A DNA stretch of 64,000 bases from Chamaecrista fasciculata (GCA_003254925.1 QANZ01052132.1:76862-140861); one strand, 5' to 3'; numbered from the stretch's first letter, positions 1-12,849 are shown. Notes: generated from the letters alone by a model not told the origin. Made by a program: numbers and translations.

Positions 1-1330
1 TACCTTAATATCTTTAATTCAAACTTGAATCTTGAAATCAAAATCAAATCTTGAATTCAAATTCAAATCTTGATTTAAATTAACAAAACATTTTTATTAA
101 TAAAAATCAAGAAGAGGCGCCACCCTCTTCTTCTTGTTATCCAAGATTAATGAATTTAATAAATCAATAATCCCCTAACTTTTAGGAGGCTTATCCAATT
201 TATTATTCCCTAATATTTTAAACAATAATTTAATTGCAAAAAGATTAATCAAATTAACTATTTAACAATTAATATATTTAAACTTGTCTAACAAATTTAA
301 ATATCATAATTGTAGATTTTATTTAAGACAAGACTTCATGTCCCAGACATTCAACTATGTCTTAAATTGTGTCACTAAAGTGACTCACGAATTAACCCTA
401 ATTCGTGTCCCATTACGGTGTCTTGATCCTACTCGTGTGTGACCCAGCAGGCCTCACATGAAGTTGGCAGCAAGTCATTCCTATGACTCACAAGTCGAGA
501 GCGGACTCTAGCAAGCCATCACGACTACCCAAAAACACGTGAGTTTATCGCTTTAACGCCAAACGACTTAACCTTAGTACCACCTTGTCATAATCCCGAT
601 TGTCACACGATTTTTTGGTCATGGATAAGGCACGGGAAAGTCATCCTTAATCCAAACCATAACTTTCTCGATTCCTTAAGTTAGTCCCATTTCCCTGTGT
701 GGCCACACATTCCTTGGACAGACTCATCGAGAGGCCCAGTTAAATATCTCTCAACTTAATGAGGGACAAAATTCCTTCTTGGTGAACCACATTCCTCAGC
801 ACGGTAAATAACCAAACCCGTACCTAGCCTGTATGGCTACCTTGTTACGGGCAACGTTGGACTAGGCCAAAGTTTGACATCTACAACGCCGGAATAGTCA
901 AGACCTCAGGTTTAAGGGCATCGTGACAAGTGTACAGGAGAGGCTAGCTCATGACTAAACCCATGCAGGACTCTCCGGGTCGGTCCAGCAACTTGTAGTC
1001 CCTTACATAATTGCACCATGACTCTCGTAAAGCATCGTATGCATGTATCTCCATACACCGAAGTCATGCTGGTCTTTGTTCATTCACATTCCCACATGAA
1101 TAATCGACCAGGGACAGTTTAAAATAATTATCACATAATTAAATCAGGGATTGTTATCACAGTAAACATGCTAATAATATGATAACGACTCAATTTATCA
1201 TCCATAAATTAGTCAATCAATATGTTCATACATATAAAATGATTGACCCTAGGACATAATCTCTATCACTAACCCCTTAATAAAATGGATCAGAGGAGGA
1301 ACAAATTACCCTAATTAAAGATAAATAAGA
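1..1330. repeat. Probable LTR-retrotransposon non-coding remnant
   Basis: No usable reading frame is seen. The stretch at about 330-1260 is markedly less AT-rich than its surroundings and reads like the long untranslated internal/LTR-flanking part of a plant copia-type element, probably in minus orientation. That identification rests on general resemblance only. I see no LTR pair, primer-binding site or target duplication in the window, so the element is partial or decayed. Confidence 0.35.
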
Positions 1331-1872
1331 CTAAAGAATTCGCTTCAATAAACTAAGAGAGTAAAATCATAATATTGAGCTCATTTGCATGACTTTTTCT
1401 TAGAAAAAAAAGCCTACCCACTTTCATCTATATTTGTTTTGTTTTAAATAAGGATTTTTTTTTTTAAAAAAAACAAATACTTGGTAGTTGAGCAATTTTT
1501 TTTTTGAAGTTACCGGTTCAACTGGTAGAAATTGTTATAATTATATATATTCTATTCCTTTCACATTCATCACCCATCCACACATTACGATTCCGTAAGG
1601 AACTATTGCAATTTGAAAATAATGAGAAAGAGATTATGAAATAAAACATTTTTCCTAGCCATGAAAGAGAAAATATAAATATAATTTATGATTGGAAGAA
1701 TTTTATAAAATAAAAACATAAAAAAAAGTTCATCCGACATGAAAAACGTACAGAAATATTGTTGATTATTTTAAGTCATGCTAGTTTATGGGGGTTGACA
1801 ACAATAATTAAAAAATTCTATATATATTCTTTAAGAATTTCCTTGTCTTTGTGTCACTAGATGATCACAGAA
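1331..1872. other. AT-rich intergenic DNA
   Basis: Homopolymer-rich sequence with T and A runs near 1450-1500. I see no gene, RNA or clear repeat structure. Confidence 0.5.
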
Positions 1873-1881
1873 TACTCCAAA

Positions 1882-3379
1882 GAGCAAACCCCCTTTTTGG
1901 TCCCTCAATTGTTACTGAGTCGAGGAACCGGTCCCTCAATTGTGGGAAACTATAACTCAGTCCCTCAATTGTACAATCCCGTTTACGTTTTGGTCCCTCA
2001 CGTCTGGTCCGTTAGTGATAGAGGTGTTAAGTGATGACGTGTCACCGTTATCTGCTTAGGTGGCCGTTAAATGCTTAGTTGAGGGACCAAATCCTCGACT
2101 CAGTAACAATTGAGGGACCAAAAAGGGGGTTTTCTCAAATTAGTATCAAACTCATTTCCACTTGACACCTCATTAAAACTACTCTCTTGCAATTTGGTCC
2201 CAAAACCCCTAAATCCCCTAAAACTTTTTCTTAATCCTCTTATTCATCTTTTTCATCTTCTTCATTCATTTTAGTCCCAAATGCTAAAAATAAAATTGTA
2301 AAGTATCCCAAAACCCTTCCAAACATTCCAATTTAGTCCTTAAATGTATTAAAAACCCCTAAAGTAACGCCATAAGGGATAGGAGCTGGAGGAGGTCTAT
2401 AAGTATCAGGACTTGAAGTTTCAAGATTAGTATCAACAAGGAGCCCTCCGGAGAAAGCAGAGGCTGAACCATGATGAGATGATAGCGGAACATGCTCCTC
2501 CGATGCTCTTGGATACTGGAGATAAATGCAGGAAAATAAGTCATGAATACAGTAGATGGATTTCACAAATCATAATCATTAGGCGAAAGAGAATAAGCAA
2601 CTCAAGGAAATTATAAAGTCATAAAATCGTGCAAGGCAGGCTTATTGAACCAAAGATAAGAAGTTATTGCTATATGTCCTGGTGTTGCCCAAATCAGTGA
2701 TTCAACTACTCATTTGTAAAATAATGATATAATGAAATTTTTTTAAACTGCAACAGTCATCAAGATGAAGAGTGTCAGTGAAGATTCCTAAACTCAATTT
2801 GAAGGTGAGGTTGATCAAGCAGCAGTTGTCCAGTTATTTACTAATACTGAACTGAAGTTTTAATCCTTACAAATAACCAGGCACCCCAAACTTTAAGTTT
2901 TAGGGTTTTTAATACATTTAAGGACTAAATTGGAATGTTTGGAAGGGTTTTGGGATACTTTACAATTTTGTTTTTAGCATTTGGGACTCAAATGAATGAA
3001 GAAGATGAAAAAGATGAATAAGTGGATTAAAAAAAAGTTTTAAGGGATTTAGGGGTTTTGGGACCAAATTGCAAGAGAGTAGTTTGAATGAGGTGTCAAG
3101 TGGAAATGAGTTGGATACTAATTTGAGCAAACCCCCTTTTTGGTCCCTCAATTGTTACTGAGTCGAGGATTTGGTCCCTCAACTAAGCATTTAACGGCCA
3201 CCTAAGCAGATAACGGTGACACGTCATCACTTAACACCTCTATCAGTAACGGACCAGACGTGAGGGACCAAAACGTAAACGGGATTGTACAATTGAGGGA
3301 CTGAGTTGTAGTTTCCCACAATTGAGGGACCGATTCCTCGACTCAGTAACAATTGAGGGACCAAAAAGGGGGTTTGCTC
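1882..3379. mobile_element. Foldback Mutator-like element with long terminal inverted repeats
   Basis: The left arm (about 1882-2364) and right arm (about 2889-3379) are inverted copies of about 480 bp with few mismatches. The outer ends begin gagcaaacccc and finish ggggtttgctc. The element is flanked by a perfect 9-bp direct repeat, TACTCCAAA, at 1873-1881 and 3380-3388; that length is typical of Mutator-superfamily insertions. Each arm contains a roughly 250-bp unit that is itself an inverted repeat (for example 1886-2133). The unique interior (about 2365-2888) holds no transposase, so the element is non-autonomous. Part of the interior looks like a captured exon, listed separately. Confidence 0.85.
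2365..2518 (-). pseudogene. Exon-like fragment inside the MULE
   Basis: On the minus strand a pyrimidine-rich stretch ending ttatctccag (RC of about 2519-2528) looks like a splice acceptor. It is followed by about 50 open codons with protein-like composition, including SSHHGSASAFSGG and RPPPAPIPY. Such capture of host exons is known for Pack-MULEs. I do not recognise the parent gene. There is no start codon in the captured part and no downstream exon, so it is not a gene by itself. It could also be a chance open frame. Confidence 0.4.
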
Positions 3380-3388
3380 TACTCCAAA

Positions 3389-4927
3389 TTATATATCAAA
3401 TTATTAATTAATTTCATAGCACTATAGAAACCAAGGGGAAATGAATGATTTTAAAAATTCCCGGTTTTATTACTCCTAATCCATGTCCACCATGCTTCTT
3501 CCATTCTCATAATGCAAATGCATATTGACATGTAACAATAGTGACAAGTTTATAAAGAACTTGTGAAGCAATGTAATACACTAAAGTGCTAAAGAGCTGA
3601 CGGAGGCTTATGTTGGAAGATAATGATAATCATAAACAAACTAAAAACACAATCAATAATTCTTAATAGGAGTAATGAAGAGTAAATATCACATAAACAA
3701 CCACAACATAATGAAGGAACAAAATGATGAAACAGCTCGATGGGACTACGGATCAAAGTCGATCATTGAAAATAATGAAACACGATAGTGCAGGGATGTT
3801 TATAAAAATCAGTCCAATTTTTCACCAAAAATCCCATCTTCCAGACCTTCAAACACAATCTACACCGTTCAAAATGAAGAACAATATGTTACTTATTTGT
3901 CCACAAAATTTCAGCCTAATTGGAGTTAAGATCACTATCCCATCACCGGAAAGATTGAACAAGGTCAAATTTGAAAAGTGATAAGACTCTTTTTTTTGGT
4001 AAACAGACTCTCCTCTCTTTTGCTTGTGTAAAAATGTAGTTGTTTTCCATTCAATCTTTTGCTGCTCTAGGGTTTTTGCTCAGCTTGCTAAGAGAATGAA
4101 AAAGACAATAATAACCCTAATGGGTTCAAATAAGTGGACCTCACAAAATTGGGTTTTACCACAAAGGAGAGAACCCAAAATACCCAACAACTCATAGCTC
4201 ACAAGACGATCTATAAGTATTTCAATAAGTGCTTATAAAACTTAAAGACATGCTCTAGCCTTAATGAATCCTAAGAGTTAACTAACCTAATTTCTTTTGG
4301 ATAAATAAAAAATACACTAAAGCAGTGAACACAGGTTTGCATCTCCTTTAGGAGAGGTATCAATGTTTAGTGCCAAACAAGATTGCTTACAACCAGTGGT
4401 AGAAAAAATTAGTCAGAATCTCATATAAGTCTTCAAAGATTTTAAAAATTTTACAAAAGATAAAGTAATTGCCCCCCTCCCTAATTGTTTTTCCAAAATA
4501 TGAAGTAAATGCAAAACAATTAAAAAGTCATTCTATGTCAGTCTCTCTAATCTTATCATATTATTATTTAATATTTTTTTAATACATGAAATAAAAAAGT
4601 CCAAGAGAAACTCAAAAGATAAAAAATTGAGAGTAGTTTCAAATAACTCCCTATATATGTTAGAAGTTTTATAAAAACTAAGGAAGTTGGCCCCCAATTT
4701 AAATAGATTTTTATTAATATATATACATGCATTCTTAATTCCATATTCAACTTGATCTTTGAAATAAGACTCAATTTATTGATCTCTAATTTTATTATCT
4801 CTCTATGCATCACTTTTCATTATTTAATATTTTAATCAATTTAAATACTATTATCTCTTCAATCTCATTGTCTCCTTATATTCTTTTATGCTTTATATTC
4901 TTTTTGTTCAACTCATATATTGATCCC
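3389..4927. other. Intergenic DNA without a recognisable gene
   Basis: AT-rich sequence. The short frames at 3724-3981 and 4568-4813 have low-complexity, non-homologous translations and no splice context. Nothing else is supported. Confidence 0.5.
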
Positions 4928-5274
4928 TAATGTTTACCTAAAGCCCTATTTTGGTCCTTAAATTTTTTTTTGTTCTGTTTTAGTTTTAATGTATTCTAAA
5001 AGTTTCATAATTGGTCCTTAACTATTGAATATGGTCATATCTCTTTCGTTTGTTGATGACTCCTATTGGGTAAAGTAAAAACTCATCAAATTTATTACAT
5101 AGCTCTAATTTCATTGTGTTCATATTTAAAACAAGAGAGATGTGACCATATTCAATAGTTAGTGACTGATTATAAAACTTTTAAGAAACATTAAAGATCA
5201 AAACGGAACAAAAAAATATTAAAGACCAAAACAAAATTTTAGATAAACATTAAGGACTAAAATATAATTTTAGC
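4928..5274. repeat. MITE-like inverted repeat with 'ggtcctta' ends
   Basis: The left end (ctaatgtttacctaaagccc, then ttttggtccttaa) is mirrored at the right end (attaaggactaaaatataattttagcc). An inner palindrome pairs the segment around 5025-5045 with that around 5140-5160. It lies about 60 bp beyond the stop codon of the first receptor kinase and could affect its 3' end. No clear target duplication was found. Confidence 0.6.
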
Positions 5275-5331
5275 CCAAACATTATATCGGCCCACAAAGA
5301 GAAATACACTTTATTGATTTTTATTATCATC

Positions 5332-8285
5332 TCAAAGAAGCTGAATGACTTTTCTCATTGTGGGTCTATTGCGTGGATCCTTCTCAGAACATTGCAGAGC
5401 AATACAAAGAACTCTTATAACTTGATCCATCATATTCCTATCTGAAAGCTCACTTGCAAGGCTTGAATCTACAATGTTTTCAATCTTTCTTGTATGAATC
5501 CACACAGATCTTACCCATCCAACTAGAGTGTATTTCTCCCTAAATGATCGATCTAACACCTTCTTCCTGGTTATTAGCTCAAGCAAAACAACCCCATAAC
5601 TATACACATCAGACACACCACTTTGCACTATTGTATATGCATTCTCTGCAAAAAAAATAAAAACAGCCACAATAGATGGAGAAGTTATTGTCAAGCAAGG
5701 ATTAAACTTATATATTAATGTTCTCTAATAAAAATAATAAGGGTGAAAAATTTGTTCTTTAGACTTATCGTAACAGAGAGAGAGGATATAAAAGATAATA
5801 TTTTGTGCAACCAACAATAGAAGAGAGAGAGAATGATAGTGAAACATGTGATTGGAAGAACCTTATGACAAATATAAAAAGAACTTTATATAACTTTTTT
5901 TCCCATTGTTTAATCCATGTGAAAAATTGATTCATGGAGGAAAAACAACTAACCAATCACAAGTATAGAAGCAGTACCTGGTGCAATATACCCAACAGTG
6001 CCTATTGCAATATATGTGGATCGCTTTTGTGACCGAGAAGAGGACTGATTCAAAAGCATGGAAACACCAAAATCAGATATGTGAGGTTCCATTTCAGAAT
6101 CAAGAAGGATGTTCTTTGGTTTGATATCTTGATGCACTATGGGAGGATCACAGTCATGATGCAGATATGCAAGCCCATTAGCGATTCCAACGGCTATATT
6201 GTACCGGGTTTTCCACCGCAATTTTGGTAGTGGATTCCTTTCATGCAAAACATCATGAAGGCTTCCATTCACCATATAAGGATAGAAAATTAGGCCATAG
6301 TCCTTCCCAACCCAGAAGCCATCCAACCTGACCAGATTTCGATGCTTAATCTTACGGATGGTCTCGATTTCTCTCAGCATGCTTAAACTCCTCTTTTTGT
6401 TCATTGTAAGTGCAACCTTCTTCACAGCAACATGTACACTTTCAAGTGATAGACGAACTAGTGAGGCTTTATAAACAACCCCATGAGCTCCTCTTCCAAT
6501 AATATGCCTATCATTTAGATTCTCTGTAGCCTTCATCACTTCCTTAACTAGGGAAGATGATGGTTCATCACCAACAATTCCATGGACCATTTTGTCAATA
6601 GCTGCAGACAATTCGGCTTCTTTTTCCTTTTCTTTCTGCTTTGATCTGTGTTTCAGATACAAAAAAACTAGTCCTGGAATCACTGAATAAAGGAAGATTG
6701 AGGCCCCAAGTTCTATCATCACAATTTTACCTAAGCTTAAGCCATGGGTAAGAGTTGATTTGCCGTGATCACATGGCTTCAAATAAAAGATACTTTTAGC
6801 TTTGGTGCAACTCAGTGGTTCTAATAGTGAACAATCAGCACAAAGGCCAGGATTTCCTAAGATAGAAGAATTCTGATAGTGAAGTATCCTTTTTGGGACA
6901 GGACCCACAAAGGAATTGTATGAAATATTGACTTCAATCAGTGAAGGAAGTTCATTGAGAATATATACACTTCCTGTCAAATTGTTCAACGATACATCTA
7001 GACTTAGAAGCTTTTTCAGCTTTTCGATTTCTAAAGGAACCTCACCTGTGAGTCCATTAGCACTCAGATTCAAACCGTAGAAGAGATTCTCCAATGCTCC
7101 AAGTGATCTAGGAATTTCACCTCCAAGCAAATTTCCACCAAGTTGCAGCTCAAGAAGCCTGGGAAATTCTGACAAGAAAATGGGAATACCCCCAGTGAAA
7201 CGATTCTCTCTTAAGATTAATGTGGTTATTCTACTCCAATTCCTCAAACTTGAAGGAATTGAACCATTTAGGTGATTGTATCCCACATCAAAATTGTCCA
7301 TTTTGCTACAGTTTGACAGCTGAGGCGGCAAAGGACCTTCCAAATTGTTATGAGAAAGATTCAAAATCCGAAGATTCACAAGGTTTCCAAGCTCTGACGG
7401 TATAAAACCTATAAATCTGTTCATGGACAAATTAATTTCAATGAGACTTTTGAAGCTTCCCAAGCTTGACAGAATTGGTCCACTTATATTATTGTTGCTG
7501 ATGTCCAAGTATTCGAGATTCTGATTACTCTCAAACTCAGGAAAAGACCCATTAAGATGATTTCCTTTAATAACCAACATTTCAAGAGTTTCACAACTTC
7601 CCAAATCATGAGGTATGCCACCTTGAAGTTGATTAAGACCTAAATTCAGTATGTGTAATTGCTTTCCAGAACAAAGACTTGCTGGGATGACACCAGTGAA
7701 CTTATTATTCATCAAGTCCAACTTCACTAGGCTGCTATTGATGCCCAAGCTTTGAGGTATGACTCCAGATAAAAAATTCCCAAACAATGAGACATTTCTG
7801 AGATTCTTGAGCTCTGTCAACTCCAATGGTAACACCCCATAAAGCCTATTATTATGGAGAAGTATATGCTTAAGACTATGCAACTTTTTAAAGGTATATG
7901 GTATTTTTCCACTAAAGTGATTATCAGAAAGATCAATATACTCAAGCATACTACAATTCCCTAACTCTAGGGGTATTAATCCTGAAAAATCATTTCTCAA
8001 CAACACAAGGGTTTGCAAGTGATTCAAGTTTCCAATTTCTGGTCCTAGTTTACCAGTGATCCCAGAAGCAGTAAGATTAAGGGAGATGACATTACTGTCA
8101 TGGTTACATAGTACTCCTTCCCATGAGCAAGAGGTAGAATCAGAGACCTTCCAGCTTGAATTGATGGAAGAGGGCACAAAAGTCCAGTGATTCATCATTG
8201 ATATCAGAGTCAACCCATCAGAGCTTAATGCATAAATAACATATGAAAGAGAAGAGAAGCAGAGGATCAATAATAGGAATTCCAT
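5332..8285 (-). CDS. PEPR-like LRR-XI receptor kinase, copy 1 (2 exons, 873 aa)
   Basis: Exons are complement(5978..8285) and complement(5332..5645). The 332-bp intron has GT-AG ends and splits the subdomain VIII Glu codon of GYIAPE. Order: signal peptide (about 1-20), LRR N-cap with CSWEGVLC, 17 LRRs (about 65-475), a Cys-containing cap, a transmembrane segment (about 525-547) and a kinase domain (about 595-870). Glycine loop GRGAHGVVYKA, VAVKK lysine and DFG (738-740) are present. The catalytic loop reads HQD (718-720) instead of HRD, so it is a non-RD type. The sequence resembles Arabidopsis PEPR1/PEPR2, plasma-membrane receptors for Pep danger peptides, but those have about 26 LRRs. Here the deficit is internal, after LRR4. 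Ligand and activity are inferred only. It belongs to a local cluster with 18782-21722 and the relic at 15674-16408. Confidence 0.88.
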
Positions 8286-9865
8286 AGAGAGAGGAATGAG
8301 AAAAACATACCTTAGTAGAAGGAGATGATTGTTAGAATATTCTGTAATTAATGAAGATTTCTAACAATGATGAAGCAATTGGAAGGGTGTTTTGGGATTT
8401 GCACTCTGTTAAAAGAAGTTGAAATGAGATAGAAAGTACAAAGTAAAGTTGGGCAAAAAGATAGTTAAAGAAGTAGGGACAGAGAGAGAAACCTTTATGA
8501 TTGAGAAATTTTTTTTTTTAAATATATATAATGGCATGGTATCATTATCTGTTAATCTATTTTAGGGTATAAGTGAGGATTACTTATTATTGGGGTTGAT
8601 ATGTTTGAGAAAATTCTCTCAAAAAGATGTCTAAAGATGTCTCCAACGAGACTTAAACATGACATCTTACTGCCTTACTGGAAATGAAGTACAAGCAAAT
8701 TAAACCAATCGTTTATTAACTTTTATGGAGAAAACTAACAATCCCTTGAAGATTACACCACTTGAGTTTTGAAAGATTGAAATACACAATTTAGTTTTAA
8801 AGTATTGAAACAAACTACTCTTTAATCTCTGATAAATCAAAATAATATACTTATTAGTCTTTCTCATAAACTAAATAATATACCATTTTGATCTTTAAGA
8901 GATCAAATTGTCAATTTGATGTTCTTTCAAGAATTGAATTCCTAATTTACTCAATTTTTATGGTTAAGATTTTGATCGGTAAAATTAAATATTTTTTTTT
9001 CTTATAATTAATTTCATGAGTCTGGTTGGTCTGACTTGACACTTGACAGCATTGAAAGGGATAAGAAAGTGGGAAAAAACCTTGGGGCCTGTTTGGTAGG
9101 GCCATTCCTTCATTTCCATTGAACATAGGAAATAACAAAAAAAAAATGCTTTTGGTTACCATTTTTAAAAATAATTGTCAGGATAGAGTTGCACCTCACA
9201 AACTGTGAGGATAGAGATACAATTTTCAAATTCAGTAGGACCCAAGTTAGGATAGATATTTTGATACAAATGTCTGTATTTGACTTGAACTTTCAATGCA
9301 CCTCACAAACTGTGAAAGAAAGCAATTTTAAAAGAGAAACAGGAAGCAACTTTAAAGTAAAGTTGCTTTCAAGTTACAATCTTTTTAACAAAAGCGTGTA
9401 ACTTTTTGAAAATGAAGGCTGAAGGAAATTTCTTCTTACCAGACAATTATTTGTTTTCATAGCTAAATGAACAGATAAATGAAAAGGGTTTATATGAGGA
9501 ACAGAATATTTGAATTACTCAGTACATTGCATGCTCTTCAGAAAACAACATGAGGTCCCTCATCCATCACACCATCTTTTACTTTTGTGCATTATGAATG
9601 ATAATAAATTATAATCAGCTCTAATAATGCCGGGACTGAAGCTAAAACCAAAGCAAGTGAAGCAAGAAATAGTAACACAAAAATGGTGATTTCCTCATTT
9701 CTCTTATGACTTTCAAGGTATCATAAAAGAATTCATCAGATATAAAATAAAGCAGATTTAATAAATCTCAATTGCTATTCGGGCTTTGCAAGTAGTTTTC
9801 TTGGGTTCTTTTTCTCCTTTTGGAGGAGGCTTTCTTCACACACACATACATATATACATATACAT
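8286..9865. other. Intergenic DNA upstream of receptor kinase copy 1
   Basis: It contains the putative promoter of the minus-strand kinase just above 8285. At about 8700-8945 there is an AT-rich interspersed sequence whose wording recurs loosely near 59500-59770. At 9085-9105 the phrase ggcctgtttggtag resembles a hAT terminal end, but I found no partner end. No gene is seen. Confidence 0.4.
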
Positions 9866-10558
9866 ATCTTTTCTATCTAAAAAAAAGCAGGTTGCTTTAA
9901 AGATTTGACTTCCTATAATACCCTTAAACATATCTCTTCATTTCTCAAAGATACTTTCTTATTTTTTTTTCTTAAAAGATACCTCTTTTGTCCTTAAAAT
10001 ATACCTTTTGGTTCATTAAAAGACATGTCTTTTGTTATGAAGAGATATCTTTTAAATAGTGTTTATTAATTGGTAATAGACATGTCTTTCAAATGAAAGT
10101 ATATATCTTATGAATCATGTTTTTTGAGTTATCCAAACCACATAATACGAAAAAACATTATAAGTACAATTCGTAAATTTTGTTGGATCTCTCAAGGTAC
10201 TTGCCTATTTCCAGGATGTATATATAAACAAATCACTCTTTGAAGATGGAAATTTATCACGTCTCAAAATTATTTATTCATCTACAATTGCCTTTACTCT
10301 TTTATCTTCATTCATTTACAATTGCCTTTACTTTTTTATCTTTATATGACATATAATACATAATTGCTCCTTATTATTCACTTGAAGTCTTCATTGTGCA
10401 AATATATGACGAGGTTTATTGCTCCTTATTATTCTCCACAGCGGACTTGATGGTGTCGATGAGTTCGAAATCGCGAGCAGAGTTCTCCAACCTCTGCTTT
10501 ACACTGTCGCCGTCTCGCCGGAACCACCGTCGCCGTTGCTCCAACTATTCGCGGCCTC
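9866..10558 (+). repeat. Direct repeat copy A (runs into the gap)
   Basis: This stretch is repeated in the same orientation at 12984-13632 with only scattered differences. Copy A has about 40 extra bases near 10340-10395. The shared segment starts atcttttctatct and ends in a GC-rich stretch near cgcggcctc. Copy A is cut by the N run at 10559, so its true end is unknown. It could be part of LTRs of an unrecognised element or a local segmental duplication. It does not start with TG, which argues against a complete LTR. Confidence 0.75.
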
Positions 10559-10863
10559 NNNNNNNNNNNNNNNNNNNNNNNNNNNNNNNNNNNNNNNNNN
10601 NNNNNNNNNNNNNNNNNNNNNNNNNNNNNNNNNNNNNNNNNNNNNNNNNNNNNNNNNNNNNNNNNNNNNNNNNNNNNNNNNNNNNNNNNNNNNNNNNNNN
10701 NNNNNNNNNNNNNNNNNNNNNNNNNNNNNNNNNNNNNNNNNNNNNNNNNNNNNNNNNNNNNNNNNNNNNNNNNNNNNNNNNNNNNNNNNNNNNNNNNNNN
10801 NNNNNNNNNNNNNNNNNNNNNNNNNNNNNNNNNNNNNNNNNNNNNNNNNNNNNNNNNNNNNNN
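10559..10863. other. Assembly gap (N run)
   Basis: About 305 unknown bases. Any open frame crossing this interval is meaningless. Confidence 0.99.
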
Positions 10864-12504
10864 CTTAAATACATAGCCTTAACCAATATTGATGCAAACA
10901 AGATCATACTTTAATGGACTATCAAAATACTATAGTTAACATGCATGCTATCTTTGGACATACAAACATATTCACCAAGCATATTAATAAATCCCTTTAA
11001 TGTCAATAATCATAAGCAATGATCCACCTTTGGGTAATCTCCTAGCATTACAATTAATGATCTCAATTGTTCAATCTAACTTTTCATATAATTTAATTGC
11101 ATCACATCATCAAGAACAATTGACATAAATAATTAAATATTTAAATACTTTTTAAACTAGGCCACTTTGGTGACTAACAAGTTTTCCTTTTCATTTAAAT
11201 ATTTAATATATGTAAACTTTACTTGAGATACTAAATCTCCAATTTCATTTGTATAACTTTACACTTGAAGAACTATTTCAAAACTTTAATTCATATATCT
11301 TGATCCCAATATATCATATACATGAGAACAATAAATTTAATAAGATATATGAGTTCATCCATTCATCTTTCATATACATATAAGAGTACCCATACAAGAA
11401 CAAATATATACATATTTATTGTTGTAAAACAAACTTTTAATACAACTCTCAATTTATTTGTTCTTCATAAGCCATTCAACCAAACAAGGCATACTCACAA
11501 AACACACATATATATATATATATATGCATATCAACATCAACCTTTAGAAATCAATTTGGAGAACCCACGGACCTTAACTCATGAAAAGCATCTTGGGCCC
11601 ACTAATACACATCTCATTTCCAAAGCCATAAAAAATCAACGCACAGTACAAGAAAATTCAAATTTGCAATAATGGGAATAGACATTGTGGGGCCCAAACT
11701 TTATTGTGAAAACAAAACCTTCCTTCACAAATAGCAGCAGAGAAAAACGCATATAACCATAGATGGATGCATACGCACAGTACGAGTTTATGTAAGTTTT
11801 ACTCATAGTGGGAAGCCATTAACACATGCAACTTTAATTATAGTATCATCATTTGATTTATTCACCATAATCACACAAAGATTTCTTTCAAGATGATTAT
11901 AGGAAATCCTAACAAAATCAAATGTGANTTTACTGAGTTAACGATTTATCTCTCATTGTTTCACACGTTTTAAAAATGATGAGCTTAAAATTTTTTTAAA
12001 AAAATAATAGCATAATCAAATAGTATTATAGTTGTCTTCAAGCATAGCAACAGACAGTCCTACGGAGTCACATGAATCAAAATGGCGTCATTTTGCAACT
12101 TGGCTACTGCTTGCAGATCTCAAGCCTCTCCTTCTTCCACACCTAATCCTTTTCCCATGAAATTTGCTCTTCAATTTGTAAGATAAAACTTTAATACTCA
12201 AAACTTGATGAGTAGAAGAAATATGTGTACCTTGGTTCTTGATCTTGAAATCTTGAAGAGAGTTTCTTCCCTCTGCCCTTCTTCTCTACATGTTCTCTGA
12301 TGGTTGAGAACCTCTCATTTCCTTATCCTCTAATCTCAAATGTGAGGCTTGTGTCTATCATGAAGGAAGAGGGAAGGGTATATATAAAACCCTACTAGGC
12401 TCTAGTTCCTCCTAAGGCCAACAACCATCACATTGGGCCTCCTTTAATTAGACCCAGTCCATTAGTCACATGGGCCACATAATGAAATATTATAAAATAA
12501 TCCA
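10864..12504. other. AT-rich intergenic DNA between the direct repeats
   Basis: No gene is supported. It includes a short TA microsatellite near 11510-11525 and a single unknown base at 11928. The frame at 11322-11672 is AT-rich and shows no domain. Confidence 0.45.
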
Positions 12505-12849
12505 ACACAATTTCCTTCACGTTATTCCATCAAGCTTTTTTCTTCTTCTTCTTCTGGCTCACTACTCGCAAGCTCTTTCACATGGGACGATGTCTTTTCT
12601 GTACCTTATTATGGAAATGCCACACAAGATACCTCTTCTTATCTCCAAGGCTTCTCCCACAAAGTCCAATTCTGCAACCGTGGTTCTGTAAGTTCCGTAG
12701 ATATATAACTTTATTAAATTACTATGATTTCTGGCCTCTCTATATGTATCTATGTTACTGATACTGAATCGGTTTAATTTGTAGGAAAATCAAATTGAGT
12801 TCGTTCCATTTGTCATTCACGACCAAGTTGTTGGGTTCATTCACAATGG
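12505..12849 (+). pseudogene. 5' fragment of a Nudix hydrolase 20/24-like gene
   Basis: Two exon-like pieces join in frame with GT-AG borders. The first (about 12505-12687) encodes a Ser-rich leader then SFTWDDVF, GFSHKVQFCNRGS. The second (12785-12849) encodes ENQIEFVPFVIHDQVVGFIHNG and ends at a GT donor. This matches the N-terminal DUF4743 part of plant NUDT20/NUDT24-type proteins, chloroplast Nudix hydrolases thought to act on thiamine diphosphate derivatives. No start codon precedes the first exon in frame, and no later exon (the Nudix box) follows. Direct-repeat copy B begins about 135 bp downstream. I read it as a truncated relic; an undetected upstream exon cannot be ruled out. Confidence 0.65.

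Noticed and set aside
9085..9130. hAT element end (ggcctgtttggtag)
   Set aside because: No opposite end or target duplication was found nearby; the phrase alone is not enough.
10396..10914. Open frames on both strands spanning 10396-10914
   Set aside because: They run through the N gap, so their translations are mostly unknown residues.
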